Counted from the first letter of the stretch, positions 1 through 13,765 are shown. The stretch: DNA of 64,000 bases from Stenogyne calaminthoides (GCA_037126765.1 JBBCBC010000001.1:24536804-24600803), one strand, 5' to 3'. Notes: generated by a model from the sequence alone, not told the origin. Translations and numbers: made by a program.

Positions 1-1019
1 TGACTCTGGCTCGGATGATAAGGTTGAGCATGATAGAAAATTTATTCTTTGTTAAATTCATGCTTAAAAGATTAAATTGTAGTGAAAGGATAATCAAATT
101 GCGATTTTTGAAGCTCAAAAAAATTAAAGGATTTTCTTGAAAGTAGATCTACACATTGCATGCTTTCTACAATATACGAAACATTATTATGTTACTTGGG
201 TTCTTTGAATTTTATACTAATCTGAAAAGAGTTGTGGGAATAAAGCGTCTTCAAACTATGGGAAAGTAAGGTTTAGATCTGATGTTGTTGCCATTTTACC
301 CACTGGATTATAAACATCTTTAGAAAAGACTAAACAAGTGGAAGATGATTAGGAGAATTGGACATAGGGGAAGTGATATCTGCATCATCCTTTGTAGGTA
401 CATTCTGGCGTGGACTTTACCAATTTTTCTTTGTAAAATGACCTCTTTATACTCATGATGCATAAGCTGCTAGTCTCTAATTGGTTGTCTTCGAAAATTC
501 TCTTTGTTGTGTTAACTATACAAGAGCGTTCAACATGGGTCAAATCATATTTACAACATTGGTCTATCTTTGTAACACTAGAACAAATTCAACATGGGTC
601 AAATCATATTTATACCAACATTTGTATCTCGCATCTTTTGTTATAAACACTCACGAAAATGTTGAACTATTATGCCGCTATCGAGTTTGATTCATTTTAC
701 AAACTCTTTCACTCTTGGATAGATGGAAGTAAACCTTCTGGAGAAACACATAGAGGATCACACGAGATGGATCGGTGGTGATGATGGGTGATGCCCCACT
801 TTTGGTATCTCGGTCAAGATGATGTTGATGTTCTTTGCTAATCGGAAGATGGAAGTCTTTGTTAATGATCTGGAGGATTTGGAAGATGTACTCAATCTTG
901 ATAAACCGAAAAATGTTGCCCGATCCTGTTGAGCAGGTTGATTCGCCTCTGATGTCAGAAAAATGGTGACACCTACTCTTTGTTCATTTATCAAACTCTT
1001 TCATTCTTCTTGATCGGAT
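1..1019. other. Unassigned AT-rich sequence with a short direct repeat
   Basis: No gene is supported; the open frames here are short and resemble nothing known. A 25-base segment (529-553) recurs at 588-612, an offset of 59 bases, and a looser repeat around an 'aaactctttca' motif occurs near 700 and 990. The part after about 720 may be transposon-derived flank of the Copia element to the right. Confidence 0.4.
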
Positions 1020-2412
1020 TACTTCCATCGGGAGGGTGAACATAGATGCTTTCACTCGGTAAAGCGGAGATAAGCATACGGAGAAACCAATTTCTCTCCC
1101 GGGGGTCAACACTCCAGATTAAGATGGTCTAATTTTGAATTGGTGATGATGGATTCCAAGTTTTATCTTTTTAATCGAATAGCAAATACATTCCTTTAAG
1201 ATTATGCGATGTGAGAGCGATTAATCAAAAGCGATAAAAACACCTAAAGATTTATAGTGGTTCGGACAAACCCGATCCTACGTCCCTTCTTCCCTTTCTG
1301 AGGGCACCAACAAACAAACTTAACCATTTGGACTTAGTTTAGTGTGTTAGTCGACCACGATACACCAACGGATGTTTTAAGAGTTCTCCTCAACCGATCC
1401 GGAAATCGATCTTAGAAACCTGGTGAAATCTTCTTAAACAACTTATCTAACTTGGGGTTTGGGTAAGATTGTTGAGGTTCAACTATGAAATCTTTCCTTG
1501 CGTACAAAGCGGCCTAAAAATTTAGATGAAAAGATTTCTTGCTAAGAACTTATGGGATGAACACAATATAAAATAAGCTTGTTGTTGTGTTCTTAAATGC
1601 GAAATCGACTATAGTTTGAGCTTCTTGATTATGTTGTTTGTCGAAGCATTTTAGTGTTTCACTCTCAAGTGTGATCCCGTATTTATAGACCTTGAGATCA
1701 AAGAAGCCGTTGGATCGAAGCAATTTGAATCTCGGGCTATTTTAAATGAACTTCTTGAGCTTGATGTGGCGTGCTTGAGAAGCGGCATGGTGAAAAGCGT
1801 GAATGTGTATTTTATAGCCGTTTGAAAGGCAACATCGAATCCAGCTCTATCGGCTCTGTTCATCGTGTTTCTTCCTTATTGGATGGAAGCCTTTGCTGCG
1901 GTGTTGTTCCTCCAACTAAGGTTGGTATTCTTCTTGTTTAGATCGCGGGCGTATGATAAGATGAAACATCGGTTTTCATCTTATGGTGATTCGGTCGATC
2001 TGAAAGATCGATCTACTGATAGAATCTTAAATCTGTTGACTTAGCTTCAAGCCCGTAGTGACTCGGCGATGTATGAATTACGATGCGATCTTGCGGAAGT
2101 CATCGATCTTCTAGTATTAGGGTTTGAGCTTCATGACTTCGGTTTGAGTTATCGACTAGATCGATTCGTCGATCTTAGATTACGGTTTAGCGTTACGCCT
2201 GTCGGATATCGAACTTTCTTACGATTCTTGGTCGACCTATACATATTGAGTTCCCCCTCAATATGTGACCTATCTATTACATCGGTTTTTCTATACAATC
2301 ATTATCAAGCCCCGGTCTCCTATAGCGATAATGTAAACATCGATCGGTAACAGTTGGTGGTCCTAATACATGTGTTTTTGGAACTTTCATCAAAACTATA
2401 AATTTCCCAACA
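1020..2412 (-). repeat. 3' LTR of the minus-strand Copia element
   Basis: The segment aligns with 13779-15315 in the same orientation and with 24274-25824 in the opposite orientation. Read on the minus strand it begins TGTTGGGAAATT at 2412, directly after the polypurine tract. Clear matches to the other LTR start at about 1152. A weaker match reaches about 1020, apparently with an internal deletion of around 65 bases. The outer boundary is therefore approximate. Confidence 0.8.
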
Positions 2413-2427
2413 ATTTCCCCTTTTTGA
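2413..2427 (-). other. Polypurine tract of the minus-strand Copia element
   Basis: On the minus strand this reads CAAAAAGGGGAAATT and abuts the TGTTGGG start of the 3' LTR. This is the expected plus-strand primer position. The equivalent tract of the sister element is at 24261-24273. Confidence 0.7.
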
Positions 2428-2581
2428 TGAAACCAAAACACTGAAAACAAGCAGTTGATAAGTATAGAAACGATTAAAAGAGCAAATGTCGGAAAACCAA
2501 AGATTTTGTCTTGGGATCGAGGAAAAATAAACTTTTCATTAGATATGTTGATTACATGTTACATCGAGAAAAGTTTTGAAT

Positions 2582-5553
2582 TTAAAAAGTGATCCTAGGC
2601 GTCTTACGAATCTTCACTCCTTGGGCTTGTATCATACGGCATTTCTCTTTGGTCTTGTGGAGCGTTGAAAATCGATAGAGTTTCCATTTGACATCGGTTA
2701 TGCGCACTTGATCGATTATATGCGATTTGCTCAAGATGTCAAAGTAGAATCTCTCAAATGCCGATCTGTCGAATGAGCCATCTGCCTTCTTTGAGTATAT
2801 TAGCGGATCATACTCTTGGCGAGATATCTTTACATTTATAAGCTTGGCCTCATTTTCCGGATACTTGAAAATCAGATATTTATTACGTAACCGGTTGAGG
2901 AACTCGTCATCTGGTGATTCTTCTTTTGGAACAAGATCAAGGACAAAGGCATCTAAAGCCATTCAACTTACGATCTTATTCCATTCCTCAAACCTCTTAG
3001 CGTGTCGCGGCGGTTTTTGGTATGATCTCGTCGACTCTTCTTTGGCGGTGAGGTTACAGTGCGAATTTTTCGGTCGATCCTTTCTTAGCCCTTGATTTGA
3101 ACTTCTTTTTCAACCATACCTTGTGCCGTTTTTACGTCCTTCTTTCTTCTTGATCAAATACGCTCTTTGGACAATCTTCTGACTAGCTCCTTATCGGCTG
3201 TATCGACTATTTGTGCTTACGGTGACTTTCTGATGCGATAGCGGGTCGGTTTTGATGTCCGGCACCCAGCGGCCTTTCTTGCAATTGAGCTTTGTCCGTG
3301 GGCCTTATCTTACGATGTGTCGATTGGTTTCTCGAGATCCTTCCCCTTTTTGGTTTGATCAAAAAAGCGCGTGAGTGGGAAGTCGAGACCCCAAAGTTGG
3401 CTGACAATGCGATTTAGATCATTAGCGAGATAAACACGAAGTTTGGCTGTTAGATTACGAGCAGGTTATGTCGGCTCTTTTCTTGGCGGTTTCCATTGTA
3501 GCGAGAGAGTCAAATCATTTTTGTCAAATTTCTCTTACGATAACTTTCGAGCCTTTTTCTCGGTGGCGTCGAAAAAAGAAGATTGATTTTGATCCACTGT
3601 TTCACTTGTCATCAAGCGATTTTTGTAAGCTCGTGAACATGGTGGTCATGGATTGGGAAAGCCCGATCTCTGATTGCTTCGATTTGTTTTGAGGCTGATT
3701 TGTCTCGATCGATTAGCACTCCCTCAATCTCTTCTTTTCGGAGATCTTTGAGACAAGATCGATCTCTGAAGTTGATCGATGGTGATTTGAGATGTAGGAA
3801 TTGGATCCATCACTTGATCGAGTTCGATTGTTTAATGCCTCCGGTGGTTGGTAGTGAAGCTGCGGCACCGTTCCACTTTCCAGCGACTCTTGCATTCTCC
3901 ATTTCGGCGTCTGTTTTTGGAGCTTCTTGGCGATCTCGGCTTTTCTTCTTCCGGCAATTCCAACTTCACGTGGATCGAGCTTTCCGCAGTTGCTCGGATA
4001 TGAGCTCATTTGGTGATCCCGCTTTGGCGGAGACTTCCTCATCCGAAGTCAAAATCTGCGAACTCATCCGCACCACCCATCTGTTCAACAAAGTAAAATA
4101 AGATCGAGAAGCTTTTTAATCGAGATCTCTCGGTGAGGATCTCCATGACTTCTTCTCTTATAGCGGGATGGGCGACCCCGGTTGTGGATCGTCTCATCAA
4201 TCTCTCGTTCAATTCTTAGTCGACCATTTTTTCCGGTGATGGTCTTTGTTGATCTGGATCTGAGGAATTATCATCCAGTTACATTGGATGAGATGTGGAA
4301 GCTTGGTTGTGCTTGAGTCGTTGAAGTTATGCGATTAGTTCGACTGCGATGGATTTGCTTTGTAGTGGCGATTAATATCTGGTTCGGGTTCATGGCGGAG
4401 TGAACTAGCGGGGAGTGACATGCTCGGCGTTGCTTAGTCGGCGGTGAATCGGCGAGGTTGAGAAAGAGATTTATCGGTTTGTGCTTCTACCTCGGATCGT
4501 TCTGGCGAGCCCTCGGGTTGAAAAGCTTGCTGTCGATTCTGTTCTTTGTTGTCTTATGGATTGATACGGTGCTCTTTCTTCTTCTGACTCATCTTCTAGT
4601 CTAGAGTCATGGTAGCTTGCTTTGCTTTCTTTGGCCTCTTCTCTGGGGCCTTCACGATTTTCGTTTCTTTTTTACGTGGAAGCGGCCCCGGTGTGGATGG
4701 CTTCTTCTTTGCTCTTTCCTTTCTTGATTTTGTTGGAGTGGGCTCCTTGTCATCGTCTGGTGGCCCGTATATAGCTGAAGTTGATGAAGAAGAAGCATTG
4801 TAGGACTTGGTCCATTACGATTCCATTCGGTAGCTTGGCGGTTTGTCCTTCAATATAAGCTGCAACCTTGTTGAGATTCTTGACTCTCTTTTTGAAAGAC
4901 ACACTGGATTCATTGACTCCAAATTTTTTCGTGTTCTTGGAGCAAGATGGCTTTTCGAGAAGCCGTGCCAATTGATGTTACGAGCCCCGTCAATTATTCT
5001 TTGCCATCTTTGTACATTTTGGTGATGTGAGAGCATCTGGGCTAAATGAGATTCCCATGATCGTTCTTGAGCCGAATGTCAAACAACGATCTGTACTTTC
5101 TTTTGAGCATTGGCACGATGAATCCGGCTTTACGATGTTTATGCGCCTCTCTTAAGAGCTCCTCTCGATTTCTTCGTCCTCATTCTCCTGTAGTGTCTTG
5201 AGTGAGATTAAGCCCTTTTAGTAAAAATGAGCGAACGAGTGATATACGCATTTGTCGATCTGATTTCTTCTCCGTTGGTGACGACATCGGTTCGTCTCTG
5301 GTTTTTACGTATCCACACTCAAATTACGCAGGAATTGAAGTGCTTCATCTTTGCATCCTTTGGATTGCGATGAAAGCGAGCAAATATGTTTCGATCCGGC
5401 CTTCTTGAATTTGTTCCACCTCCATGGATTGAGAATCCTCGGTGGTTCCCAAATTGAAACGAACTTATCCTCAAAGATCTTACGTTGCGGTTCAGCATAG
5501 TTGCACATGATCTTTCCTAGTCCATGATTGGCCATCTGGTGAGATAGACTCAT
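2582..5553 (-). pseudogene. Decayed extra (envelope-position) ORF of the Copia element
   Basis: This region lies between pol and the 3' LTR. The longest surviving frame is a 126-codon tail at 2582-2962. Its pattern (acidic start, DDEF, a lysine-tyrosine segment, then F-R-Y-F near the end) loosely follows the C-terminus of the ORF at 22053-24077, which sits in the same place in the sister element. Other open pieces occur at 4750-4971 and 5305-5553; the latter may hold the original start. Frames shift many times between pieces. The Sirevirus 'env-like' label is positional: no membrane segment is visible. Function is unknown. Confidence 0.5.
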
Positions 5554-7949
5554 TAAATTTGTGCATAATCAATATCAATATCATACTGCGCGGAAAACAA
5601 AAAGGCAATGAAGCATAAATTCGAAAAACAACTTTTGAAAACAATGTTTTTATCGGAAAGAAAGATTCATCATTAAGTTTAAAAGAAAATATTGCGATTC
5701 AAATTTTAGGAGAAGATTTTGAACTCTAAAAAATCGTTTTGAAGCGTATAAGAAAAATTTGAAGTTTTTCGATTGAAAGTAATGCAAGTTTGTGAAGCGA
5801 AAAAACTACGGTAAGGTTTGATGAATCTTATATATAAGCGGAGGGAACAATAAGACAAGATTTTGAAGATCAATCGTTTTGAAAAGATTATGCGCTCAGT
5901 TTAGCGGTTTTTTTGATCGTAGGGTCGAGGAAAAGCGCCGCGTCTGAAAAAACTTTTGGATTTAAAAAGCACGATCAAATAGCAGTTAATACATGTACCC
6001 CAGCGTCCGCGTTAAATGATTTGCGAGTACCGTCCACAAGGATAGTGGATGCGATAAAAGGCAAATAATATCGAATCGATCCGATAAATAAGTAAAGAAC
6101 AAGAAAAGAGATCGTGTCTGGTTGGTGATGTTATGTCGGTCAATATTACTTGTCGATGTTGATTCCACTTGTTGATCTTAATCGTTACACTAAGCCTTAA
6201 GAAATTTCCCAAAGCCCGATCCTTTCAAGCGATCTTCTCCGGTTGCATCGATTCATTGAAACTTGAACTTAGTGATCTTTCCTTAAAATCGTCGATTTCC
6301 TTTTGATCCTCCTTGATCGGGTTGAAGTTCCCCCCTTCAAGCGATATTTAAACATAAATGATATATCGATTTATTGGAGTTTCAAGCTCGGTGATCTCTC
6401 TCATCCCCGATCATGCTTCGTAAATGTCGATTTTGGTTGACCTCATCGATTCTTTTTTAGATTAAGCCCGATTCTTGGGATAAGTGTTACCGCCCAAACT
6501 TAGTCTAGAGAGTAGTAGCTTCTATTCCTAAGTAGGCGTGATTGACATGCGTAAATATCGTGCGAATCTCTCGATATGTCAATCAACCAAGTAAATTTAT
6601 CAATTATCGATCGGCGTGATTTCTACACTCTGTCCTTTTGATCTGAATTTCTCCGGATAGGCTTCTTGAAATGAAAATTGCATTTGCATCGCTTCTTGGC
6701 CTCTATAAATTGGACCAATGTTTTACACAACATCACCCATTCACCATACTTATCTTCTTTGTAAGAATCATGTATCTTGGTGAACCCTTGTTTCGGTGAG
6801 ACTTAAAAAACACTTTTACACCCTTTTATATGGTTTCACCTTCTCAAATCAACCCTTTGCATCCCTTATTCTTTGTTTTTCTTCATCATCTTGATTTCAC
6901 ATCCGATTCTTTTAAAAGCTTCTCTACCACCGGTAGCGGATCTGCTTTGTTTGCAAGCCCGAACACTTCTCCTAACCGTATGCACCTTGTGTGTCTATCT
7001 GGATAGCGTAACGGAACCATCGGACTTAGTGCGGTATAAAATATCTGTTTCCACATGTGCCCATGAGATCTGACGACCAACTCTTTGGCACCGTGCTCCA
7101 TTTAACGGTTGGAGAGCCCTATTACTCTCTCCTTTTTAGGGCTCGGGCTTAGAAATCCCTATCAATCCTCTGTCTCTCTTTTCTTGATCTTGTCCATTTG
7201 TTTGCGGCATGGGATTACCTTTCTTTAAAGCCCCTCTCACCCCTTGTTAAGTGGGGAAAAATGAGAGTTTAAAATCTCTCTCTTTCCTTCATAACGGGGA
7301 GTTAGGATTGGGTTTGGATGAAGGTTTAGGTTTTAGGTTTAGGATTTTTTGGTTAACATTTATGTCTTGACCTCCGGGTCTTCTTGTACTTGTAACTTCG
7401 TAATGTAACCTCACCTTGGGTTTTATCAATGAAAAATTACATTATTTCATCGTTGTGTAAATTCACCTTTCTTATCGATTGTTAGCTCTTAATCTCTGAA
7501 TCTTGCTTGTTGAATATATTCAATCGATTCACAAAAAAAATTTATAACCAAATTGATTTAATCGGATAATCCTTTAAAAGCGAGCATTTTCCTTTAATCG
7601 ATAAACCTTGAATCGATCGGTTCCTTTAAAGCGATAGACTTTTCATCGATAAACTAAAATCGATCGATTCCTTTGGATCTGGTAGCGTGTAAGTCTGATC
7701 GATTTTTTGCTTATCGATCTCTTGAGATCGATTAAGATACCAAACTCAAGCTGATTTCTCTCGTCTGGTTAGTCTCTTAACCCGGCTAGTTACGGAGAAC
7801 ATTCCATCAAACATTTTATTGACATTTCTCCAAGATCTAGAAGTCCCAGCTCATTGCATAAATCTCGAATCGATCTCGGCTAGTGGCTTGGTTAGAATAT
7901 CGACCTACGTATATCGGTATGAATCTTTTCCATTCGATATTCTTCTTTT
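5554..7949. other. Non-coding spacer inside the Copia element
   Basis: This lies between the RNase H remains and the extra ORF. It is rich in GATCG/CGATC words and has no supportable ORF. A short run at 7320-7350 contains TTTAGG-like words but is not a telomere array. Long spacers around the extra ORF are usual in Sirevirus-type elements. Confidence 0.5.
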
Positions 7950-8205
7950 TTTCAACGTGATCTCTTATAAAGTGGTGTCGACATCCACATCTTTGCATCT
8001 TGTATGTAGAACCGGATTACGGTGATTGCAATATGCAATTCTTGTCCGCGAATATAGAGTGCGTTCTTAGCTACAATGTTGTAATCCCTCATTTCTTGGT
8101 GAGCGAGGCGATTAGGAACAACGACTTCTGCGGCCATATATTACGCTTGGTTGTTGATGTACTTGGCGATGTGCAACTTCTTTGAAAACCACGAGATCGG
8201 TTTAC
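7950..8205 (-). pseudogene. Copia RNase H remnant
   Basis: On the minus strand this reads in broken frames as the end of Copia RNase H: an alanine/glutamate start (AEVVV), QEMRDYNIVAKNA, then AIAIT and a histidine-isoleucine-arginine tail. These correspond to the conserved active-site and 'HID-R-HFIR' segments of plant Copia polyproteins. At least three frameshifts are needed to follow them, so no enzyme is made. Confidence 0.65.
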
Positions 8206-8584
8206 TTCCTAAAATGACATGTTCTGAGGTTGATTTTACGTCGATCTTGCAACCTCCATAATCGAGAATCGAAATACCCACTAAGCTCTAGATTATCATC
8301 GATGGGTAGAATAAACCAAGGTTTATTGTTCCTTGAATATAAAAATCGCTTAGGCTGCTTCTAGGTGGTGATCATTGGATTTGCTTGAAATCTTGCACAT
8401 ACACCTCTTTGCAAAAGTGATATACAGTACTGTGGCGGTCGGGTATAATAGAGATCGATGAGAGCCTATATTCCTTCGATTTGTTTTTTTTGCCCGACCT
8501 CAATGCGGATCCGTCTTGAATCCGGTCATCATAGGAATTTTGGCTTCCTTACTATTTTGAACTCAAACTTAGCGAAAAGATTCC

Positions 8585-9126
8585 TAGTGTACTTTGCTTG
8601 GCGGATATGAATATCCCATACATACTTTGTTTAACTTGGAGACCTAGAAAGTAATTCATCGACCCATCATGGACATCTCGAATTTCCCTTGCATCGGTTC
8701 TTTGAATCTTTCACATAGGTTCTTGTTAGGAGATCCGAAGATGATGATGTAGATCACGTAAATCTGAACCATCGAATATCTTCTCCATCTTCTAATGCGA
8801 ATAAGGTTACGTCCTTTGTTCCTTTAGTGAACCCACTTTCGATCAAAGCTGAAGAGTGTATCATACCCGAGGCTCATGAACTGTTTGAACCATAAAGAGC
8901 TTTTCTTAAACGATACACTTGGTTGCCCTTTTTCAAAGCACGGAGGTTGTTCGACATAAACTTCCTCTGCTAGTACCCGTTTAAAAAGCACTCTTTCGTC
9001 CATCGATACATGAACCCTCGTGGGAAGCATAAACGAAAGCTTGACGAATGGCTTCAAAGGCGGCGGCCCCGGTGCAAAGGTCTCATCGTAATCAATTCCT
9101 TGATTGTGAATACCCCTTAGCAACAA
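8585..9126 (-). pseudogene. Copia reverse transcriptase remnant
   Basis: The minus strand encodes GIDYDETFAP followed, in shifted frames, by EEVYVEQPP. Further on are remains of the KALYGLKQAPRAWYD region and then NYFLGLQVKQ near 8620-8665. These are signature blocks of Copia reverse transcriptase in the correct order. Between GIDYDETFAP and VYVEQPP several one-base indels scramble the frame, and the YGLKQAPRAW block is damaged. The domain assignment is firm and the gene is certainly dead as written. Confidence 0.85.
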
Positions 9127-9789
9127 GTCTTGCCTTATTTACGGTGATAACATTTTTCTCATCTCTCTTGTTCTTGAAGATCCATTTAAATTGCCAATTC
9201 GTCTTGATGACTGAGTGCATCTACTAGTTCCCATACTTCATTTCTCTCGGCTGTTCCGGCTCCTCTGCATGGCTAGAATCCGGTTTGCGTCTTGTAATGC
9301 TTCCTCTATTGTAGTTGGTTCCTTCATAGGCGGATACTTGACAATACATGGCACTTTCCTGTCGATGTCTAGTTTTAATTTTATCGAGCGGGTCTCCGAT
9401 TTATCGAATCGGTTGGATGGTGGTTATCCGAGTCATACTGATACGATTTGCGTCGGTTTGAGAACATCGTCCGTTTTACGATAAAATCTTATTCTTAGTG
9501 ATTGGGAGTGGTCTTGAGGTTATAGTCCACTTGATAAGAACAAGTCTCGGTGATGTTGGAATCATCATGTCTTGATGTCTGTTAAATGAGAACCAGTTCC
9601 CCACTGAACCGGATGGTTCGATTCTTCTTATCTCGGTGAATCGGCTTTTTCATCGACGGTTGTTAGTACCTTAGGATCGATTGATCGGTGAATCGACTAG
9701 ATCTGGAATGTAAATTGATCTGATTTACGATCCTTTTTCCTTGATGGTTAGGCGATCCATTTTACGAATATCGAGGTTACGGTAGATCG

Positions 9790-10030
9790 GTACTTCTTGT
9801 TACGAAATGATTTCTCTTGATCGAAAGATGCTTCATCAAAAGGCTACATGGGGTGTTTCTTCCTGAACTTAGGGTTAGATTTGTTGTAGACCACTGAAGG
9901 CTTTGCTAGATGAGAATACCCTAGAAATATACCCTCGTCGGACTTGGCCTCAAAAGTCTTCAAGCCCGACTTTTCCCATTGTTGTGTATGAAACACTTGC
10001 ACCCAAAAACATGGAAGTAAAAACACGAGG
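9790..10030 (-). pseudogene. Copia integrase C-terminal remnant
   Basis: The minus-strand frame at 9844-10026 contains FEAKSDEGIFLGYS followed by VVYNK, the well-conserved post-catalytic segment of Copia integrase (F-x-KSDEGIFLGYS...YRVYN). It lies between the integrase core and reverse transcriptase remains, as expected for pol read on the minus strand. The frame breaks on both sides. Confidence 0.8.
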
Positions 10031-10329
10031 TTTTACGCCCTTCCATGTTTCATAAGTGTTTTTGTAGTGAGCCTTAGTCGGGAGACATCTCATTACTGCG
10101 TATGGCATGCGGTGTTGATTATACGCTTGAAAGCGGTTTGGTATCGCATGTTAATTAACATTGTTCGGCGAACTTCTTTGAGGATTACTGTTCTCGGTTC
10201 GGCTACTCCGTTACATTTGTGGCGTCCTCGCGGTGATGTTTCATCTTTGTATACCAAACTTAGAACAAAAATCGGTAATAAAGGAGTTCCGGAAGTGCAT
10301 ACCTTTATCGTCTGATTTTTACTCTGTTA

Positions 10330-10670
10330 CACCACTTCTCATTTTGTAATCTTCTTAGCTTTTCGGGTATCTTGGTTGTCGTCTCATTCTTCTTATGTAA
10401 GAATATAACCCGAGTAAACTTGGAATAGTCATCCCACGATTACGAGTGTATTCGTCCGTTGAGGCCCGTGGTATAATGCTGGTCCAAAAGCAGATCCATA
10501 TGAAGCATTTGCGATTACTCTGGCGGATCTTTGGTCCGGAAATTCCTTTGAATGAAGCTTTGACTGTTTTCCCTTGACATGCGAACATATACGATCCTTT
10601 GAAAACACTTCATTGGAAGTCCTTCCACTAGAGACATCCTAGCTATCTTATTAAGAGTTTTAAAGTTCGG
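10330..10670 (-). pseudogene. Copia GAG-pre-integrase and integrase core remnant
   Basis: Near 10590-10670 the minus strand reads HPNFKTLNKIARMSLVEGLP, typical of the GAG-pre-integrase zinc-finger segment. It is followed by a broken CxACQ-GK motif and SFKG near 10560. The start of the integrase catalytic core (DDYSKFT...FLHKKNET, in shifted frames) lies at about 10370-10470. The order is correct for Copia pol on the minus strand. Frameshifts disable it. Confidence 0.7.
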
Positions 10671-13600
10671 ATGGCTCATTCTTTTTTATTGCGAGCAATT
10701 TTACTTTTGGAACTCTTAACATCGAGCCGCATTTCTTGGACAAGCTGTTCCAATCAGTTTGTGTAGATCGTCCCTTTTCTTGAACGATTAGCAAAATACA
10801 TTGAGTGACTCGATTCTTGATAGTGCATTGATCGATCGAGAACTCAACCTTTGAATCCGTTATCCTGAAATTGTGAAACCGATAATAGGTTGTGCTTGGA
10901 CCTTCCGACATCTGAGACTCCGATTACTTGTACATCATCATTCTCTAAGGTTCGAACCCTTTGGTATAACCAAAGTTATCATCACCGAAAAAGTACCGCG
11001 AACCTTCTACATTCTATGTAGGGCCCGAGGAGATGTTTGCTTCGATCATGTGCCTTGAGCATCCACTTGTCGATGTACCCGGATAGTTGCTTGCACACCT
11101 CCTTTGTTGGCGGACCCACCTTGAACACCAATCGGATCGGGTTTTAGGTACCCCTTTCGGATTGGGTCTGAGGGGTTAGGTTTGGATTTGGGGATCCATA
11201 CAAAGCGAGCACTTCTATTGTGATCGGTCGGATCGAGAAGGCTGATTTGTCTCCCATACTGTCAACATAATCATACTTATCCTCGTATCTTTTCGATTTG
11301 TATGATTACTTGTGTGAACCTTGGATGACTTAGAAGACTTATGATTTAACTTTTTAGTTTGTCTTCTTTTTTATCGATGTGGTTGGTCGCGGCCCCCTAA
11401 ATTTACGACTATAGGGGTAGAGTCTGTTGCTACCATCAAAAGATTCATATCCTTTTTTAGCGTAGATGGTTTTTGTGATTTACGAAGCATGCTTATTAAA
11501 TGGTGACCTTGGTGGGGTCTCGATTAGACTTCCCTTTTTGTAGGTTGTCTTTTACGATTCTGATCTGTTGATCGAGTTGAGGTCTCTTCGAGAAAACTGG
11601 TTCTTCAGTTGATTCTCGGTGATGCTTTACCGGTTGGGGTCCATTTACATTCCACTTTACGGTTAGGCACTTGCCTTACACTCAAGCGGTCTCTTACCCC
11701 TATTAGATACAAGTTTAGCTTTTGGTGTATCTTTTTTGAAATTAAATGCGATTACACCTTTACGAGATGAATCGGTCGGGGCTTTTGAGGATGTGGAGGG
11801 TTTCTCATAGCCAAGTCCCTCCTATCAATCTTTACTTTCGAAAATAGGCGTTCATGTCTTTAGCGGTTTGAGATGATTTTGAAAAAACATCTATTTTCTT
11901 CTGATTATCCTCGGAGGATTTGGACTTTCATGCATTCGGAATAGCTCATGAATTTTGCTTGCAAGATTTTGAAGTCATCGACTTCTTTGTCTGTTAATTT
12001 CCATCGATCTTTGATCTTTTTCTGATCGAAGCTTTAACCGAGAATTTTAAATTCCTCGATTACCTTCGGCGGTTTAATGATCTAAGTTGAGAGGCTTTTA
12101 CGAGATCATTTTCTTGACAAAGGTGATTATTTACGGTCCTCGACTTATCATTCTCGGCTTCCACAATAGCATAAGTTTCTCTTGCATTGGAGAGATCTTC
12201 AAGCAATTGCTCACGAGTAGAGCTGCGAGTCGATCTCCCCGCGGGTGTCTTAATGATAGCGGTGTAAAAGCGAGCGAAGGGGGTTTGGAGGTTACCTCGG
12301 TTGGTCCTCCACGGCCATCGGCGAGTTCATCATCGTCGGCGAGAATATCGGATCTTCATTTTCATAGAAGTCGGCAACTTCTTGCGTCGGTTGAAGTCTT
12401 CTCTGAAGAATATCCGGAGTCCTCGGAGGCGGATAGGAATCGTCGATTCTGGCGTATCGGCAACCATGGCTCTTACGTCTCTATAAGCGTTGCTCTCTTT
12501 TGTTCCTCTTTTCTTCCCTCTCTCTCGGCGTCAGTGCAGGCGATCGTGCTATAGTGACTGGCTTCTCCTGATTGAAACTGCGCTCCTGGATCCACCGTTC
12601 CTTTCCTTCGGGTGAATCACTCAAATCTGTATGACCTGTCGGGTGATTTCCCTTTTCGATAGTAGTCGAGTTTCTTCTATCGATTGGTTATCTCTTCCTT
12701 CCGCCGTCGACTATCTCTTTCCCTTTCATCTCTGTGATCCTCCGATCATCGGATCTGGTTCTTCGGAGATCTGTTATGCGATCTCCTATCTGAAATCTCG
12801 GTATGTTGATAGTCCTTATAAAATCTTGATACTTACCAAGTTGTATATCGACTTCTCAAGCTTCTGGTAAAGGCGTCTGATTACCTGACTTAATATATTT
12901 CCAATGGGTTCATTGGCCTTTGTTCTACTCTTGGTTGCCTTGAAAGCAAGCGATTTTTGAAATCGAGGTTTTATTGGGGGACCTCGTCTTCATCGGCTTG
13001 ACCTCTTTCAATCGGTCGAACTTCGTGAGCTTTAAGACTCAAGAACAAGCTACTAGGTTTCATTCTTGAAATGTCACGGCAATCTTTGATTCTGTGACCT
13101 TCATGTCCCACTTCTTGGTGAGAGACCTTAGGATCTTATAGTTGATATCTTTATCGGACATCTCTCTACCAAGTTCTCGAAGCTTGTTTATAGACATTGT
13201 AATTCTTCCATCGAGTTCGTTGATGGTTTAGATTGAAAGCGGCATCTTGATTTCTCGAACTTCACCGGTTAAACGAAGGCTGTTTGTCTTTTATCTGTTC
13301 ATTTCCTCGCGAGATCTCGGCCCGAGTATCCCATTGCTTTTCGCAGATTTGAGATACTTAATCTTTTCTTTGGTGACCTTATCCATTGTCTTCATGATGA
13401 TATGTCTTGCAATGGTGTCGTATCGATTTTCTTTCTTACGTGTCCATCGAAATTTTGGGCTTTTTAAATACAAGACTTCACGTGGGAAAATCTGGATCTC
13501 CTCCGGCTGCGAGTTATGCGTAGTAAATGATGATGGGTCCTCTCTCGATGACTTCCATCATTACGCCCTTGTCGAGCCTAGATGGTTGGACATATATATA

Positions 13601-13765
13601 GCCCAATCTGCATACTCATCAATTGAGAACTTGCGGATCATGATACATCTGGGACGTGTTATCCATCTTTGAGTGATTTTGGAAAATGAATGAGTTTTTA
13701 AAAGCGGTTTTCAAGATCGATTCGATTGACCACAATGACCTGAGTCGATGGTGGAAGAACCACCC
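10671..13765 (-). pseudogene. Presumed gag and protease region of the Copia element
   Basis: This stretch lies between the primer-binding site and the integrase, where gag and protease belong. It holds only scattered open pieces with no motif I can recognise confidently; remains of a protease-flank segment may lie near 11000-11100. The assignment rests on position. The unrelated open frames on the plus strand here (for example 12087-12554 and 13247-13672) are shadows. Confidence 0.45.

Noticed and set aside
7320..7350. Telomere-like TTTAGG words
   Set aside because: Only two or three imperfect units occur within a transposon spacer; true plant telomere arrays are long runs of TTTAGGG.
12087..13672. 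ORFs of 141-155 codons on the plus strand in the Copia gag region
   Set aside because: They are antisense to the element, have no recognisable domain, and the region is full of indels.
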